From: Sedimentisphaerales bacterium
GTDB lineage: Bacteria > Planctomycetota > Phycisphaerae > Sedimentisphaerales > Anaerobacaceae
Assembly: GCA_016932095.1 (NCBI GenBank)
Contig: JAFGDN010000019.1
Span: 1 to 64,000 of the forward strand
DNA: 64,000 bases
Direction: 5' to 3'
Under the pieces are notes generated by a model. The model saw only the letters and a list, made by a program, of their open reading frames with translations. It was not told the DNA's origin and searched no databases. The first letter of the stretch is position 1; the number at the start of each line of letters is the position of its first letter. Below, piece after piece: positions 45,119-53,609 of this stretch. The position numbers and the translations under genes were made by a program.

Positions 45119-47545
45119 GTGAAGATGCACAGGATTGGAATGATAGGATGTCTTTTGGCGTTCGGCTCGACTTGCCTTGCGGCCGGGGGAAATCCCGCAG
45201 AGGCGGTGGAAATCGCTGAGATAGCAGAAGGGGCGATTCCCCTGCTTTGGTATATTGCCCCGGTCGCCTCGGTGCTGGGTTTGATTGTCGCATATTTCTT
45301 TTACAAAATGATGATGAATTCGCAGAAGGGCAACGAAAAGATGGAGACCATCGCCTCATACGTGCGCGAGGGTGCGTATGCCTATCTGTTCAGGCAGTAT
45401 AAGGTAGTGGCGATGGTGTTTTTGGTTCTGTTTTTGATATTCGTATGGCTTGCGTATATCGGCATACAAAACCCCTTTGTGCCGGTTGCATTTGTTACGG
45501 CCGGCTTTTTCAGCGCGCTGTCCGGCTTTTTCGGAATGAAAACCGCCACACAGGCCTCGAGCAGGACCGCCCAGGGTGCCATCCACAGCTTGAACAGGGC
45601 ATTACAGGTCGCGTTTCGTTCCGGCGCGGTGATGGGTCTTGTGGTCGTCAGCTTCGGCCTGCTCAATATCGCCGTTTGGTATTGGATTCTCGACCGGCTG
45701 GTTTACACTCCTGAACATATGAAAGACGGTTTCTTTCTTTTCGGATTGACGCTGGTAAAGGCCGGTATGGACCCCGCTCATAAGCTTGTGGAAATCACCA
45801 CGACGATGATTACCTTCGGTATGGGCGCATCGACCCAGGCGCTGTTCGCCCGTGTCGGCGGAGGCATTTATACCAAGGCCGCTGACGTCGGCGCTGACCT
45901 GGTCGGCAAAGTCGAAGCCGGCATACCGGAAGATGACCCGCGCAACCCCGCCACAATCGCTGATAACGTCGGCGATAACGTTGGCGATGTCGCAGGTATG
46001 GGCGCTGACCTCTTCGAAAGCTACGTCGGCTCAATCCTCGCCACGTCGGCCTTGGGCGCGGCGTTGTCTGTGAATGTCCTTGCGGACAGGGGCATGAATC
46101 CGTATAAGGCGGTTCTTTCTCCGATGCTGGTCGCGGGTATCGGGACGATTCTTTCAATCATCGGTGTTTTTGTTGTTCGCTGCAAAGAGGACGCCTCACA
46201 GAAAAACCTTCTCAGGGCGTTGCTTATGGGAACGCTGAGCAGCTCGTTGCTGATAATCATCGCAGTTGGGCTGCTTGCCATAACGGACTGGATAAGCTGG
46301 GGTGTTTTTGGCTCGGTCGTTTCGGGTCTGGTTGCGGGCGTCCTAATAGGTCAGTTTACCGAATACTATACCTCCGATGAGTACAGGCCGACCCGCGAAA
46401 TAGCCGAACAGGCACAAATGGGCGCTGGCACGGTCCTTATCACCGGCTTTGCCAATGGTATGATGTCAACAGGATTTCCGGTCATCACAATATCTATTTG
46501 CGTAATCGCCGCGTTTGCTTTTGCGGGCGGCTTTACTGATATGGCGATGGGGTTATACGGCATCGGTTTTGCGGCGGTCGGTATGCTCGCGACCCTCGGT
46601 ATTACGCTGGCGACCGATGCTTACGGCCCAATCGCCGACAACGCCGGCGGCAACGCTGAAATGTCGGAGCTTGGCCCTGAGATTCGTAAAAAGACCGATG
46701 CCCTCGACGCATTAGGCAACACTACCGCCGCGACGGGCAAGGGTTTCGCAATCGGCTCGGCGGCGCTTACGGCTATGGCTCTCTTGGCGGCCAATATCGA
46801 GGAAATCAAAATATGGATTAGCCGCTTTGCTGCCGAGAGTCCCGACGGTGTTTATAAGGTCGGCAACGTCCTTTTCACGCATCCGGGCAGGCAGGTTGAA
46901 GGGGCCATTAACGTCGCCACGGCTCATATTTCCGATTTCCTCGCCGCATACCAGTTAACAATTATGAATCCGCGTCTTCTGGCGGGGCTTTTCCTCGGCT
47001 CTATGATGGCGTTTTTGTTTTGTGCTCTGACGATGAAGGCCGTGGGAAGAAGCGCAGGCAAAATCGTCGAGGAAGTCCGCAGGCAGTTCAAAGCAATACC
47101 GGGCATTATGGAAGGCAAGGCCAAACCCGATTATGCAAGCTGTGTTTCGATAGTAACAGCAGGTGCACAGCGAGAAATGATTCTGCCATCCTTTTTGGCG
47201 ATTCTCGTGCCGATAGCAGTCGGGATAATTCTCGGTGTTCCGGGCGTAATGGGGCTGCTGGCGGGCGGTTTGACTTGTGGTTTTGTTCTTGCCGTTGCAC
47301 TTAACAACTCAGGCGGTGCCTGGGACAACGCCAAGAAATACATCGAGAAGGGCAACCTCGGCGGCAAGGGCTCGCCTGCACATAAGGCCGCAGTCGTCGG
47401 CGATACCGTCGGCGACCCGTTCAAGGATACCTCGGGCCCGAGCTTGAATATTCTTATTAAGCTGATGAGTATGGTCTCGCTTGTCTTTACGGGCGTAATT
47501 CTGAAGTTCGCGCCGGTTGTTGGTAACTGGCTGCATTTGCGATAA
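45119..47545 (+). CDS. hppA: Membrane-bound ion-pumping pyrophosphatase
   Basis: 808 residues. GTG 45119 follows AAAAGGAG by 9 nt, while ATG 45125 is 15 nt away. About sixteen membrane segments; couples PPi hydrolysis to export of H+ or Na+. PPi-binding aspartates are in [20 protein letters not shown] and [17 protein letters not shown], and the last helices carry [38 protein letters not shown] has Ala where K+-independent enzymes have Lys, so a K+-dependent enzyme, often Na+-pumping, is likely. The first 25 residues resemble a signal peptide ([22 protein letters not shown]). Confidence 0.95.
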   Translation: MKMHRIGMIGCLLAFGSTCLAAGGNPAEAVEIAEIAEGAIPLLWYIAPVASVLGLIVAYFFYKMMMNSQKGNEKMETIASYVREGAYAYLFRQYKVVAMVFLVLFLIFVWLAYIGIQNPFVPVAFVTAGFFSALSGFFGMKTATQASSRTAQGAIHSLNRALQVAFRSGAVMGLVVVSFGLLNIAVWYWILDRLVYTPEHMKDGFFLFGLTLVKAGMDPAHKLVEITTTMITFGMGASTQALFARVGGGIYTKAADVGADLVGKVEAGIPEDDPRNPATIADNVGDNVGDVAGMGADLFESYVGSILATSALGAALSVNVLADRGMNPYKAVLSPMLVAGIGTILSIIGVFVVRCKEDASQKNLLRALLMGTLSSSLLIIIAVGLLAITDWISWGVFGSVVSGLVAGVLIGQFTEYYTSDEYRPTREIAEQAQMGAGTVLITGFANGMMSTGFPVITISICVIAAFAFAGGFTDMAMGLYGIGFAAVGMLATLGITLATDAYGPIADNAGGNAEMSELGPEIRKKTDALDALGNTTAATGKGFAIGSAALTAMALLAANIEEIKIWISRFAAESPDGVYKVGNVLFTHPGRQVEGAINVATAHISDFLAAYQLTIMNPRLLAGLFLGSMMAFLFCALTMKAVGRSAGKIVEEVRRQFKAIPGIMEGKAKPDYASCVSIVTAGAQREMILPSFLAILVPIAVGIILGVPGVMGLLAGGLTCGFVLAVALNNSGGAWDNAKKYIEKGNLGGKGSPAHKAAVVGDTVGDPFKDTSGPSLNILIKLMSMVSLVFTGVILKFAPVVGNWLHLR

Positions 47546-47589
47546 TGCGACCGGTTAGTTGACTTTTGGTTCGCACGGTCGTAATCTAT

Positions 47590-47623
47590 AGGGGTGGCCG
47601 AAATCAGGCCGCCCCTGTTTTTT
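47590..47623 (+). terminator. Rho-independent terminator after hppA
   Basis: Stem AGGGGTGGCC / GGCCGCCCCT with one G-T pair, 7-base loop and GTTTTTT after it. It ends only 13 nt before the rsfS start. Confidence 0.85.
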
Positions 47624-47635
47624 AATGGAGTTGAT

Positions 47636-47992
47636 TTGATAAGAAAAATAAATCGCAAGACAAAGGCATTCGTCATAGCCGCCGCAAAACTGGCGGGCGA
47701 GCGTCATTGCACGGACGTCGTTGCCCTCGATATGCGAAAGGTCTCGCAGGTAACCGATTATTTCCTAATTCTAACGGGCACAAGCGACAGGCAGATGCGA
47801 AGCGTCGCCGATGAAATCACCGATTTGGCAAAAAAGAAGGGTTCCTCGCTTTTCGGCCGTGCCGGCTATGAGCAGGGCAAATGGGTCCTTTTGGATTTTA
47901 TCGATGCCGTTGTGCATATCTTTGACAGCCAGTCGAGAAGCTACTATGACCTGGAGCTCCTCTGGGGCGACGCTAAAAAATTGAAAATTTAG
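47636..47992 (+). CDS. rsfS: Ribosomal silencing factor RsfS
   Basis: 118 residues from TTG 47636 ([20 protein letters not shown]), with TGGAG 5 nt ahead. An earlier start at 47594 would lie within the hppA terminator stem, so I reject it. [19 protein letters not shown]-like sequence ([19 protein letters not shown]), [17 protein letters not shown], and [20 protein letters not shown] are the family core that binds L14 and blocks subunit joining. The last codons and stop (KLKI, TAG) lie in a heptamer array. Confidence 0.9.
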   Translation: MIRKINRKTKAFVIAAAKLAGERHCTDVVALDMRKVSQVTDYFLILTGTSDRQMRSVADEITDLAKKKGSSLFGRAGYEQGKWVLLDFIDAVVHIFDSQSRSYYDLELLWGDAKKLKI

Positions 47993-48008
47993 AATAAAGA
48001 ATTTAGAA
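47981..48008. repeat. Degenerate tandem heptamer array (4 units) at the end of rsfS
   Basis: Units TTGAAAA, TTTAGAA, TAAAGAA, TTTAGAA. The first two supply the last three codons and stop of rsfS; the array ends 19 bp before argS. Confidence 0.7.
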
Positions 48009-48026
48009 TTTTGCGGGTCGGTAGGG

Positions 48027-49841
48027 ATGCAATCCGTTCTTGACATTCTCGAAAAAAAAATTAGCTCAGTAATGGCCGAAGTAACGGGGCAGGGGGGCTG
48101 TCCCGCATTGGTCAAGCCCGCCACCGACCCCAGATTCGGCGATTACCAGGTCAACGGCGTTATGCCGCTGGCTAAACAGCTAAAGACAAATCCCCGTAAA
48201 CTTGCCGAGCAAATCGTCGCAAAACTCGTCGAGACATCGAGCATCGAGCATCAAGTATCGAGTATCGAGGTGGCCGGCCCCGGCTTTATCAACCTTCGCC
48301 TCAAACCTGAATTTGTCGCTGAAAACTTCTTACAGGTAAGCAAAGACCCCGCTCGCTTAGGTATCGAAAAGACCGAAAAGCCCAAAACAATCGTCGTCGA
48401 TTTCTCAGGCCCCAACATCGCCAAGCAAATGCACGTAGGCCACCTCCGCAGCACAATCATCGGCGACTGTATCTGCCGATTGCTCGAATTTGAAGGCCAC
48501 ACTGTCATCCGCCAGAACCACATCGGCGACTGGGGAACGCACTTTGGCATGCTGATATGTTATTTTTTTCAGAAATTTCCAGATGCATCTATTGAAAAAC
48601 TTGGGCCTTCTATTGGAGTTGTATCTGGAATTTCTGTTGCTGATATGAACATTCCTGATATGGAAGCGTTTTATCGTGAAGCTAAAAAGATCTATGATAG
48701 TGATACTGCCTTCGCTTCTAAATCCCGTGAATATGTAGTAAAACTACAAAGTGGAGACCCAAAAATATGTGCAATTTGGCAATTTATTCGCAGCCAATCA
48801 CTTTACTATTCTTATGATCTTTACCATAAATTAAATGTAACTCTTTCAGAGAAACATGTTCGAGGAGAAAGTGAATATAATAATGATTTGCCGGAAATAG
48901 TTAAGGAGTTGAAGAAGAAGGGGCTGGCTGTCGAATCGGAAGGGGCGATATGTGTTTTCCCTGAGGGATTTAAAGATAAAGAAGGCAAGCCCCTGCCTGT
49001 GCTCGTGCAAAAGTCAGATGAAGCATATTTGTATGCTACAACGGATTTGGCAGCGATTCGGTATCGGGTGGGTGAGCTAAAGGCGGATGAAATCATATAT
49101 GTTACCGATGCTCGGCAGAGTTTGCATTTTGATATGGTTTTCGCAGTAGCCGAAAAAGCCGGCTGGGCAAAACGGGAAATGCTGCATCACGTAACATTCG
49201 GCAGCGTTTTGGGAGAAAACGGCAAGCCGTTAAAAACACGTTCAGGCGAAAACGTAAAACTAAAAGAACTTCTCGATGAGGCCGTTGAGCGCGCAAGAAA
49301 AATCGTTAATGAAAAGAACCCTGTCTTGACTAAAGATGAAAAGGACAGGATTGCAAAGGCCGTGGGTATCGGTGCCGTGAAATACGCCGACTATTCCAAT
49401 AACCGCACAAGCGACTATATCTTCAGCTTTAACAAGATGTTAGCGATGGAGGGCAACACCGCCCCGTATATGCAATACGCTTATGCCAGGGTCAAGTCGA
49501 TTAATCGAAAAGGCGGGGAAAGGGGTATTGATGTTGAAAAGGAAATGGCCGGCTTGAAGGCGGTTTCGCTAACCGAACCAAGTGAATTGGATTTGGCCAA
49601 GCACCTTATTCGCTATGGCGAGGCAGTTGAGGCGGCATTGGCCGACTACAGGCCCAATTACCTGACAAGCTACCTTTACGACCTCGCCCAGAAGTTCAGC
49701 ACCTTTTATAACGATTGCCCCGTCTTAGATGCAGACCCCGACAAACGCCCGACGCGACTCTTGCTTTGCGACCTCACCGCCAGGACAATAAAACATGGCT
49801 TGAGCGAGCTTTTAGGTATCGAAGTTGTTGATGAGATGTGA
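48027..49841 (+). CDS. argS: Arginyl-tRNA synthetase, mosaic gene
   Basis: 604 residues. Class I synthetase: N-terminal Add1 domain, the HIGH box as MHVGHLRSTIIGD (about residue 137), class-defining DARQSLHFDMVF, and the C-terminal anticodon-binding helix bundle ending ELLGIEVVDEM. Two oddities are visible. First, SSIEHQVSSIEV at about residues 71-82 is encoded by five tandem heptamers. Second, 48550-48905 is distinctly AT-richer: I count 23 of 60 G+C at 48601-48660 against about 33 of 60 at 48421-48480, as if a segment had been replaced. The gene remains open and complete. Confidence 0.95.
   Translation: MQSVLDILEKKISSVMAEVTGQGGCPALVKPATDPRFGDYQVNGVMPLAKQLKTNPRKLAEQIVAKLVETSSIEHQVSSIEVAGPGFINLRLKPEFVAENFLQVSKDPARLGIEKTEKPKTIVVDFSGPNIAKQMHVGHLRSTIIGDCICRLLEFEGHTVIRQNHIGDWGTHFGMLICYFFQKFPDASIEKLGPSIGVVSGISVADMNIPDMEAFYREAKKIYDSDTAFASKSREYVVKLQSGDPKICAIWQFIRSQSLYYSYDLYHKLNVTLSEKHVRGESEYNNDLPEIVKELKKKGLAVESEGAICVFPEGFKDKEGKPLPVLVQKSDEAYLYATTDLAAIRYRVGELKADEIIYVTDARQSLHFDMVFAVAEKAGWAKREMLHHVTFGSVLGENGKPLKTRSGENVKLKELLDEAVERARKIVNEKNPVLTKDEKDRIAKAVGIGAVKYADYSNNRTSDYIFSFNKMLAMEGNTAPYMQYAYARVKSINRKGGERGIDVEKEMAGLKAVSLTEPSELDLAKHLIRYGEAVEAALADYRPNYLTSYLYDLAQKFSTFYNDCPVLDADPDKRPTRLLLCDLTARTIKHGLSELLGIEVVDEM
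48236..48270. repeat. Tandem heptamer array inside argS (5 units, translated)
   Basis: Units ATCGAGC, ATCGAGC, ATCAAGT, ATCGAGT, ATCGAGG. Because 7 is not a multiple of 3, the array reads as a 7-residue period (SSIEHQV then SSIEV). Confidence 0.9.
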
Positions 49842-49850
49842 AGTTTTGCC

Positions 49851-49878
49851 TTGCAATCACAGGTAAATAAGCTACCTT
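49851..49878 (+). promoter_or_regulatory. Candidate promoter of the MntA-HepT pair
   Basis: TTGCAA (49851-49856), 16-bp spacer, TACCTT (49873-49878; weak -10), 30 bp before the start. Confidence 0.35.
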
Positions 49879-49907
49879 AATCCCGATAATTACAGGAGTA
49901 TGTAAAT

Positions 49908-50213
49908 ATGGCTTATTCACTTGAACAGAAAATGCCCAAAGATAAACTGGCCGAGTTTTGTAAAAAAAACTACATCAGGAAATTGTCCCTTTTCGGTTCA
50001 GCGGTTAGCGGTGAATTGAAGCCGGATAGCGACATAGACCTTTTGGTGGAGTACGAAGAAGGCCGGACGCCCGGGTTGTTTTCGATAATCAAAATGGAAA
50101 TGGAGCTGGCCGAAGTTCTCGGCAGAAAAGTCGATTTGCGAACCCCAGGCGACCTGAGCAAATATTTTCGCGACGAGGTGATGAGAAATGCACAACTTGA
50201 GTATCAGTCCTGA
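49908..50213 (+). CDS. MntA-type antitoxin nucleotidyltransferase
   Basis: 101 residues, AGGAGT ribosome site. The G-S-x10-D-x-D site is intact in GSAVSGELKPDSDIDLLVEY. MntA proteins neutralise HepT by adding AMP to a tyrosine next to the RNase site. The C-terminus (LREPGDLSKYF-like, DLRTPGDLSKYFRDEVMRNA) is typical. The gene overlaps its partner by 26 bp. Confidence 0.93.
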   Translation: MAYSLEQKMPKDKLAEFCKKNYIRKLSLFGSAVSGELKPDSDIDLLVEYEEGRTPGLFSIIKMEMELAEVLGRKVDLRTPGDLSKYFRDEVMRNAQLEYQS

Positions 50214-50535
50214 AGACAAGGTGAGATTAAGGCATATGCTGGATGCCGCGCTTGAAATCCGGCAATATGTGCAGTCCGCGACGCGCGAAGACCTGAATCG
50301 TGACCCTAAGCTGGTTCATTCGCTTGTTCATCTCCTTGAAATCATCGGCGAGGCAGCCAATCAAATATCGGATGAGCTTAAAGACAAGACACCTGATATT
50401 CCCTGGTTTATAATAATCGGGATGAGGAACCGGCTCATTCACGTTTACTTTGATATTGACTTAAACGTCGTGTGGAGCACTTCGACCGTTGATATTCCTG
50501 TGCTTATAACCGAATTGGAAAAACTTTTCGGCTGA
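50188..50535 (+). CDS. HepT-type HEPN toxin
   Basis: 115 residues, helical HEPN fold (RLRHMLDAALEIRQYVQSAT, IIGEAANQISDELKDKTPDI). The RNase motif R-x4-H-x-Y is exact in RNRLIHVY, where the Tyr is the AMPylation site for MntA. GAGG lies about 10 nt before ATG. Together with the preceding gene this is a complete type VII toxin-antitoxin module. Confidence 0.93.
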   Translation: MHNLSISPEDKVRLRHMLDAALEIRQYVQSATREDLNRDPKLVHSLVHLLEIIGEAANQISDELKDKTPDIPWFIIIGMRNRLIHVYFDIDLNVVWSTSTVDIPVLITELEKLFG

Positions 50536-50581
50536 GTGTCGTAGGATTTGTTTTAACCCATCATTGACAGGAGCGAATACT

Positions 50582-50992
50582 GTGAAAATTATCACGAAGG
50601 ACTTTCATATCAGCACAAGGCAGCATTGCGAATTCGTTGATATAACTGGCGAGGTCGCTTCTGTTGTGAATAAGGCAGGCGTAAAAGAGGGCGACGCAAT
50701 AGTTTATTGCCCTCATACGACGGCCGGCATAACCATCAACGAAAACGCAGACCCCTCCGTTGTCCACGATATACTTTTAACGCTCGAAGAGTTGATTCCG
50801 CATCTTCGCCCCGGCTACCGCCACGGTGAAGGCAATTCCGACGCCCACTGCAAAAGCTCGCTCGTCGGCTGCACCCAGCAAATTTTAATCAGAGATGGCC
50901 AATTGGCCCTCGGCACCTGGCAGGGGCTCTACTTCTGCGAATTCGACGGCCCGCGAAGCAGGCGATTCTCAGTCCAGGTTCGCGGAGAGTAA
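50582..50992 (+). CDS. YjbQ/UPF0047 family protein
   Basis: 136 residues from GTG 50582, with AGGAG 8 nt ahead. QHCEFVDITGEVASVVNKAG, YCPHTTAGITINENADPSV, RHGEGNSDAHCKSSLVG and the closing DGPRSRRFSVQV are family signatures, including the conserved Cys and His residues. Some members show thiamine-phosphate synthase activity as a side reaction; the in vivo role is uncertain. The MFS gene starts 4 bp after the stop. Confidence 0.9.
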   Translation: MKIITKDFHISTRQHCEFVDITGEVASVVNKAGVKEGDAIVYCPHTTAGITINENADPSVVHDILLTLEELIPHLRPGYRHGEGNSDAHCKSSLVGCTQQILIRDGQLALGTWQGLYFCEFDGPRSRRFSVQVRGE

Positions 50993-50996
50993 CACT

Positions 50997-52184
50997 ATGC
51001 AAGCCAATAACCAAAAGGTTGGCTTTCGCAACGTCGTCATTCTCAGCGTCGTCAGCTTCTTGAACGACCTCAGTTCCGAAATGATAATGCCCATCCTGCC
51101 GCTCTTCCTCGCATCGCTGGGCGGCTCAGGCCGGATTATCGGCTTGGTAGGGGGGCTTCGAGACAGTTTATCGAGCATTCTCAAGGTGTTTTGTGGCTAC
51201 CTCTCCGACAAAACAGGCAAACGCAAGGTATTCGTCTATTGGGGCTACGGCGTATCGACGGTTTTCAAGATTCTTTTGGCCCTCTCCAAATCCTGGCCTT
51301 TGGCCGTCGTTTTTGCCTCTCTCGAACGACTTGGCAAGGGCCTGCGAACCGCCGCTCGCGACGCCATTATCGCCGAATCGGTGGCCGCAACGCGCAGAGG
51401 CAAAGGGTTCGGCATACACCGCGGCTTTGATTCCTTCGGCGCGATTCTCGGCTCAGCCGTGGCGTTCCTGCTTCTTTGGTTCGCGGGCTTTCAGCTCTCA
51501 ACTATTATTCTAATAGCCGGCGTCATCGGCCTCGCCTCGCTGCCTCCGCTCCGATTAGTCAAAGAGCCGGAGATTCATAAGCAGGATATAAAGCTGAAAA
51601 TCGGATTGCCTTTGCTGCCAAAACCCCTCCGGCTGTATATCCTCGTTGCGGGTATTTTTGCCCTGGGCAATTTCAGCTATATGTTTTTTGTCCTCAGGGC
51701 GCAGCATTTGTTCACAGGCGAATGGTCCAAAGCCGCTCCCATCCTTTTATACGTCCTTTTCAATGTTTTTTACAGCGCCCTGGCCGTTCCACTCGGCTCC
51801 CTTTCCGACAAAATCGGCCGCCAGCCCATAATCATTTTCGGCTTCACTATGTTCGCCGTTGTATCGTTTGGATTCGCTGTATTCGATTCGCTTGTGGCTT
51901 ATGTGGTTCTCTTTGCGCTTTACGGCGTTGTGTTGGCGGCCATTGACGGCGCTGAAAGGGCCTTCGTTTCGGACCTGGCTGGTGCAAATTTGAAAGCGAC
52001 CGCGCTCGGCGCCTATCATACCGTTACAGGCCTTGCCGCATTGCCGGCAAGCATTGTGGCCGGCGTCCTCTGGGAGGGCGTCTCGCCGCAGGCCCCCTTC
52101 ATTTTCGGCGGCACGGCAGCACTTTTGGCAGTTGCTGTTTTTCTCGCTTTCCGCAGGAGTTTTACGAGGATTGGGCCGGCATAA
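50997..52184 (+). CDS. Major facilitator superfamily transporter
   Basis: 395 residues from ATG 50997 (MQANNQKVGFRNVVILSV), with GGAGAG ahead. About twelve membrane segments; SFLNDLSSEMIMPILPLFLA at the start and LKVFCGYLSDKTGKRKVFVY (MFS loop 2-3 motif with D-K-T-G-x-R) are those of a family often called DHA1-type exporters. VPLGSLSDKIGRQPIIIFGF is the matching loop in the second half. Substrate unknown. Translated close to YjbQ, with no obvious functional link. Confidence 0.9.
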   Translation: MQANNQKVGFRNVVILSVVSFLNDLSSEMIMPILPLFLASLGGSGRIIGLVGGLRDSLSSILKVFCGYLSDKTGKRKVFVYWGYGVSTVFKILLALSKSWPLAVVFASLERLGKGLRTAARDAIIAESVAATRRGKGFGIHRGFDSFGAILGSAVAFLLLWFAGFQLSTIILIAGVIGLASLPPLRLVKEPEIHKQDIKLKIGLPLLPKPLRLYILVAGIFALGNFSYMFFVLRAQHLFTGEWSKAAPILLYVLFNVFYSALAVPLGSLSDKIGRQPIIIFGFTMFAVVSFGFAVFDSLVAYVVLFALYGVVLAAIDGAERAFVSDLAGANLKATALGAYHTVTGLAALPASIVAGVLWEGVSPQAPFIFGGTAALLAVAVFLAFRRSFTRIGPA

Positions 52185-52596
52185 GGCGATTAAAACGCTT
52201 TTTTACGCAAAAAATAAGGCGAGGTGGTGGAACCGGCTGGGGGGGAAACCGGAATACCACGCTGCCTCGCCGAGGTCTGTGAACTGCTATACGCAGTGTC
52301 TTCGCATTATTAAAGATACCAATGAGGCAAAAAGTGGGATGTTCGCCCTCTCCAAAATAAGTGTCAAACAAAAAGTGTCCCGCCCGAAATGCACAGAGGG
52401 GCCTTGTTCACACTACTCTGCCTGAACCATTTCAATAATATATGCTGTCGGCTGAAAAAGCAAGAAAAAAAACAATTTTTTTGAAGTGCCGTATGCCCGA
52501 TTACACCAGCATAAATTGGCTTGAAATTCACGTGTCGTTGGCATAAAGTATAAATCCCGAAAGAAATACGGCGTATAAAAGGGATTTGTAACTGAC
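52185..52596. other. Non-coding region with a candidate structured RNA
   Basis: 412 bp without a convincing gene. At 52218-52271 a 7-bp stem GGCGAGG / CCTCGCC closes around inner pairs TGGT/ACCA and CCGG/CCGG. Next is a second hairpin ACTGC-TATAC-GCAGT at 52283-52297. Further on, CCCTCT and AGAGGG near 52350-52397 could pair. GCG-ATTAAAA-CGC followed by TTTTTT at 52188-52207 might end the MFS transcript. I could not match tRNA, 6S, SRP, tmRNA or RNase P. Confidence 0.35.
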
Positions 52597-53319
52597 ATGC
52601 TTAAGATTGCCGAACGGATTGGACGCGTTAAGGGAAATATCAACGCCGCCTGTGCGAAGGTGGGCAGAAATCCCCTTGAAGTCAAGCTTGTCGTTGTTAC
52701 CAAGTCCGCCTCAATCGACGCAATCGAGGAGGTTATTCGCCTTGGGTATATCGACCTCGGCGAGAACAGGGTCCAGCAGTTGAAAAAAGTGTCTCTCCAG
52801 ATTGAAGAATCGCTTCAGCGCAAGGCCTCGTCGCCGACGCCCGCTTCCAAAGTTCGCTGGCACATGATTGGGCATCTCCAGCGAAACAAGGTCAGACAGA
52901 TTTTATCCGTTATCACCCTCATTCATTCCATTGATACGCTTCGCCTCGCCGAGGAAATAAATTCTTCCGCGGCGAAGCTCGACTTTTCGATTCCCGTTCT
53001 GCTGCAGGTCAATACGTCTGAGGAGACGCAGAAATTCGGCGTCGGCGTCGGCGCCGCGTCCCATCTTGCCGAGCAGATTGAAACACTCCCCAACGTCATG
53101 CTCGTCGGCCTTATGACTATGGCGCCTCTGACGCACAACAAGGACGTAATCAGAAAATGCTTCGTTCGGGCAAGAGAATTGTTTGTTGAAATGAAGGGCG
53201 AAAAAACCGTAGGCCCTCAGTTTACAGAGCTGAGTATGGGTATGAGCTCGGATTACCAGATTGCCGTCGAGGAGGGAGCCACGATTCTTCGTATCGGTTC
53301 AGCTATTTTCTCCGGCTGA
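52597..53319 (+). CDS. YggS/PLPBP-family pyridoxal phosphate homeostasis protein
   Basis: 240 residues. The PLP lysine is in VKLVVVTKSASID, and GENRVQQLKK, WHMIGHLQRNKVRQIL, LLQVNTSEETQKFG, LVGLMTMAP and LSMGMSSDYQIAVEEG are the family signatures. It is a single-domain TIM-barrel without enzyme activity that buffers PLP. It is a lone gene here. Confidence 0.95.
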   Translation: MLKIAERIGRVKGNINAACAKVGRNPLEVKLVVVTKSASIDAIEEVIRLGYIDLGENRVQQLKKVSLQIEESLQRKASSPTPASKVRWHMIGHLQRNKVRQILSVITLIHSIDTLRLAEEINSSAAKLDFSIPVLLQVNTSEETQKFGVGVGAASHLAEQIETLPNVMLVGLMTMAPLTHNKDVIRKCFVRARELFVEMKGEKTVGPQFTELSMGMSSDYQIAVEEGATILRIGSAIFSG

Positions 53320-53609
53320 TTCGAAAACATTTCTTGACGTTATCTGATATTTTTTCGGACGTAATCCGCACAAGTTGGAATTCGCCTTAAAAAAAAGTGC
53401 CGGAAACCGTTTCCCCTGCGTCAAATTGATACCGATACTTTACGATGGCGTCAAAAAAAACAAAATTCAGGCAAAGTGTAACGCCCAACATACCGAAGTT
53501 TCCTGTGCTGGTTCCGGGTCGCACTGGGCGGCCGGGAATAATGTATTCGACGCCTTGTGAATGCAATTTGGATTTGGAGTTTACTCTAAAAGAAAATGGG
53601 GACGATAAA

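Noticed and set aside
52218-52300. tRNA-Leu-like sequence (GAGGTGGTGGAA)
   Set aside because: Stem lengths and loop order do not fold into a cloverleaf; no anticodon arm or T-arm GGTTCRA is present.
52033-52425. 130-codon ORF crossing the MFS stop into the intergenic region
   Set aside because: It overlaps the end of the MFS gene in another frame and has no ribosome site or recognisable motif.
53445-53609. N-terminal extension of the SpoIIE-type phosphatase
   Set aside because: No ribosome site at 53445, and the translated stretch lacks domain-like sequence; ATG 53610 has GGGGAC ahead. Not fully excluded.
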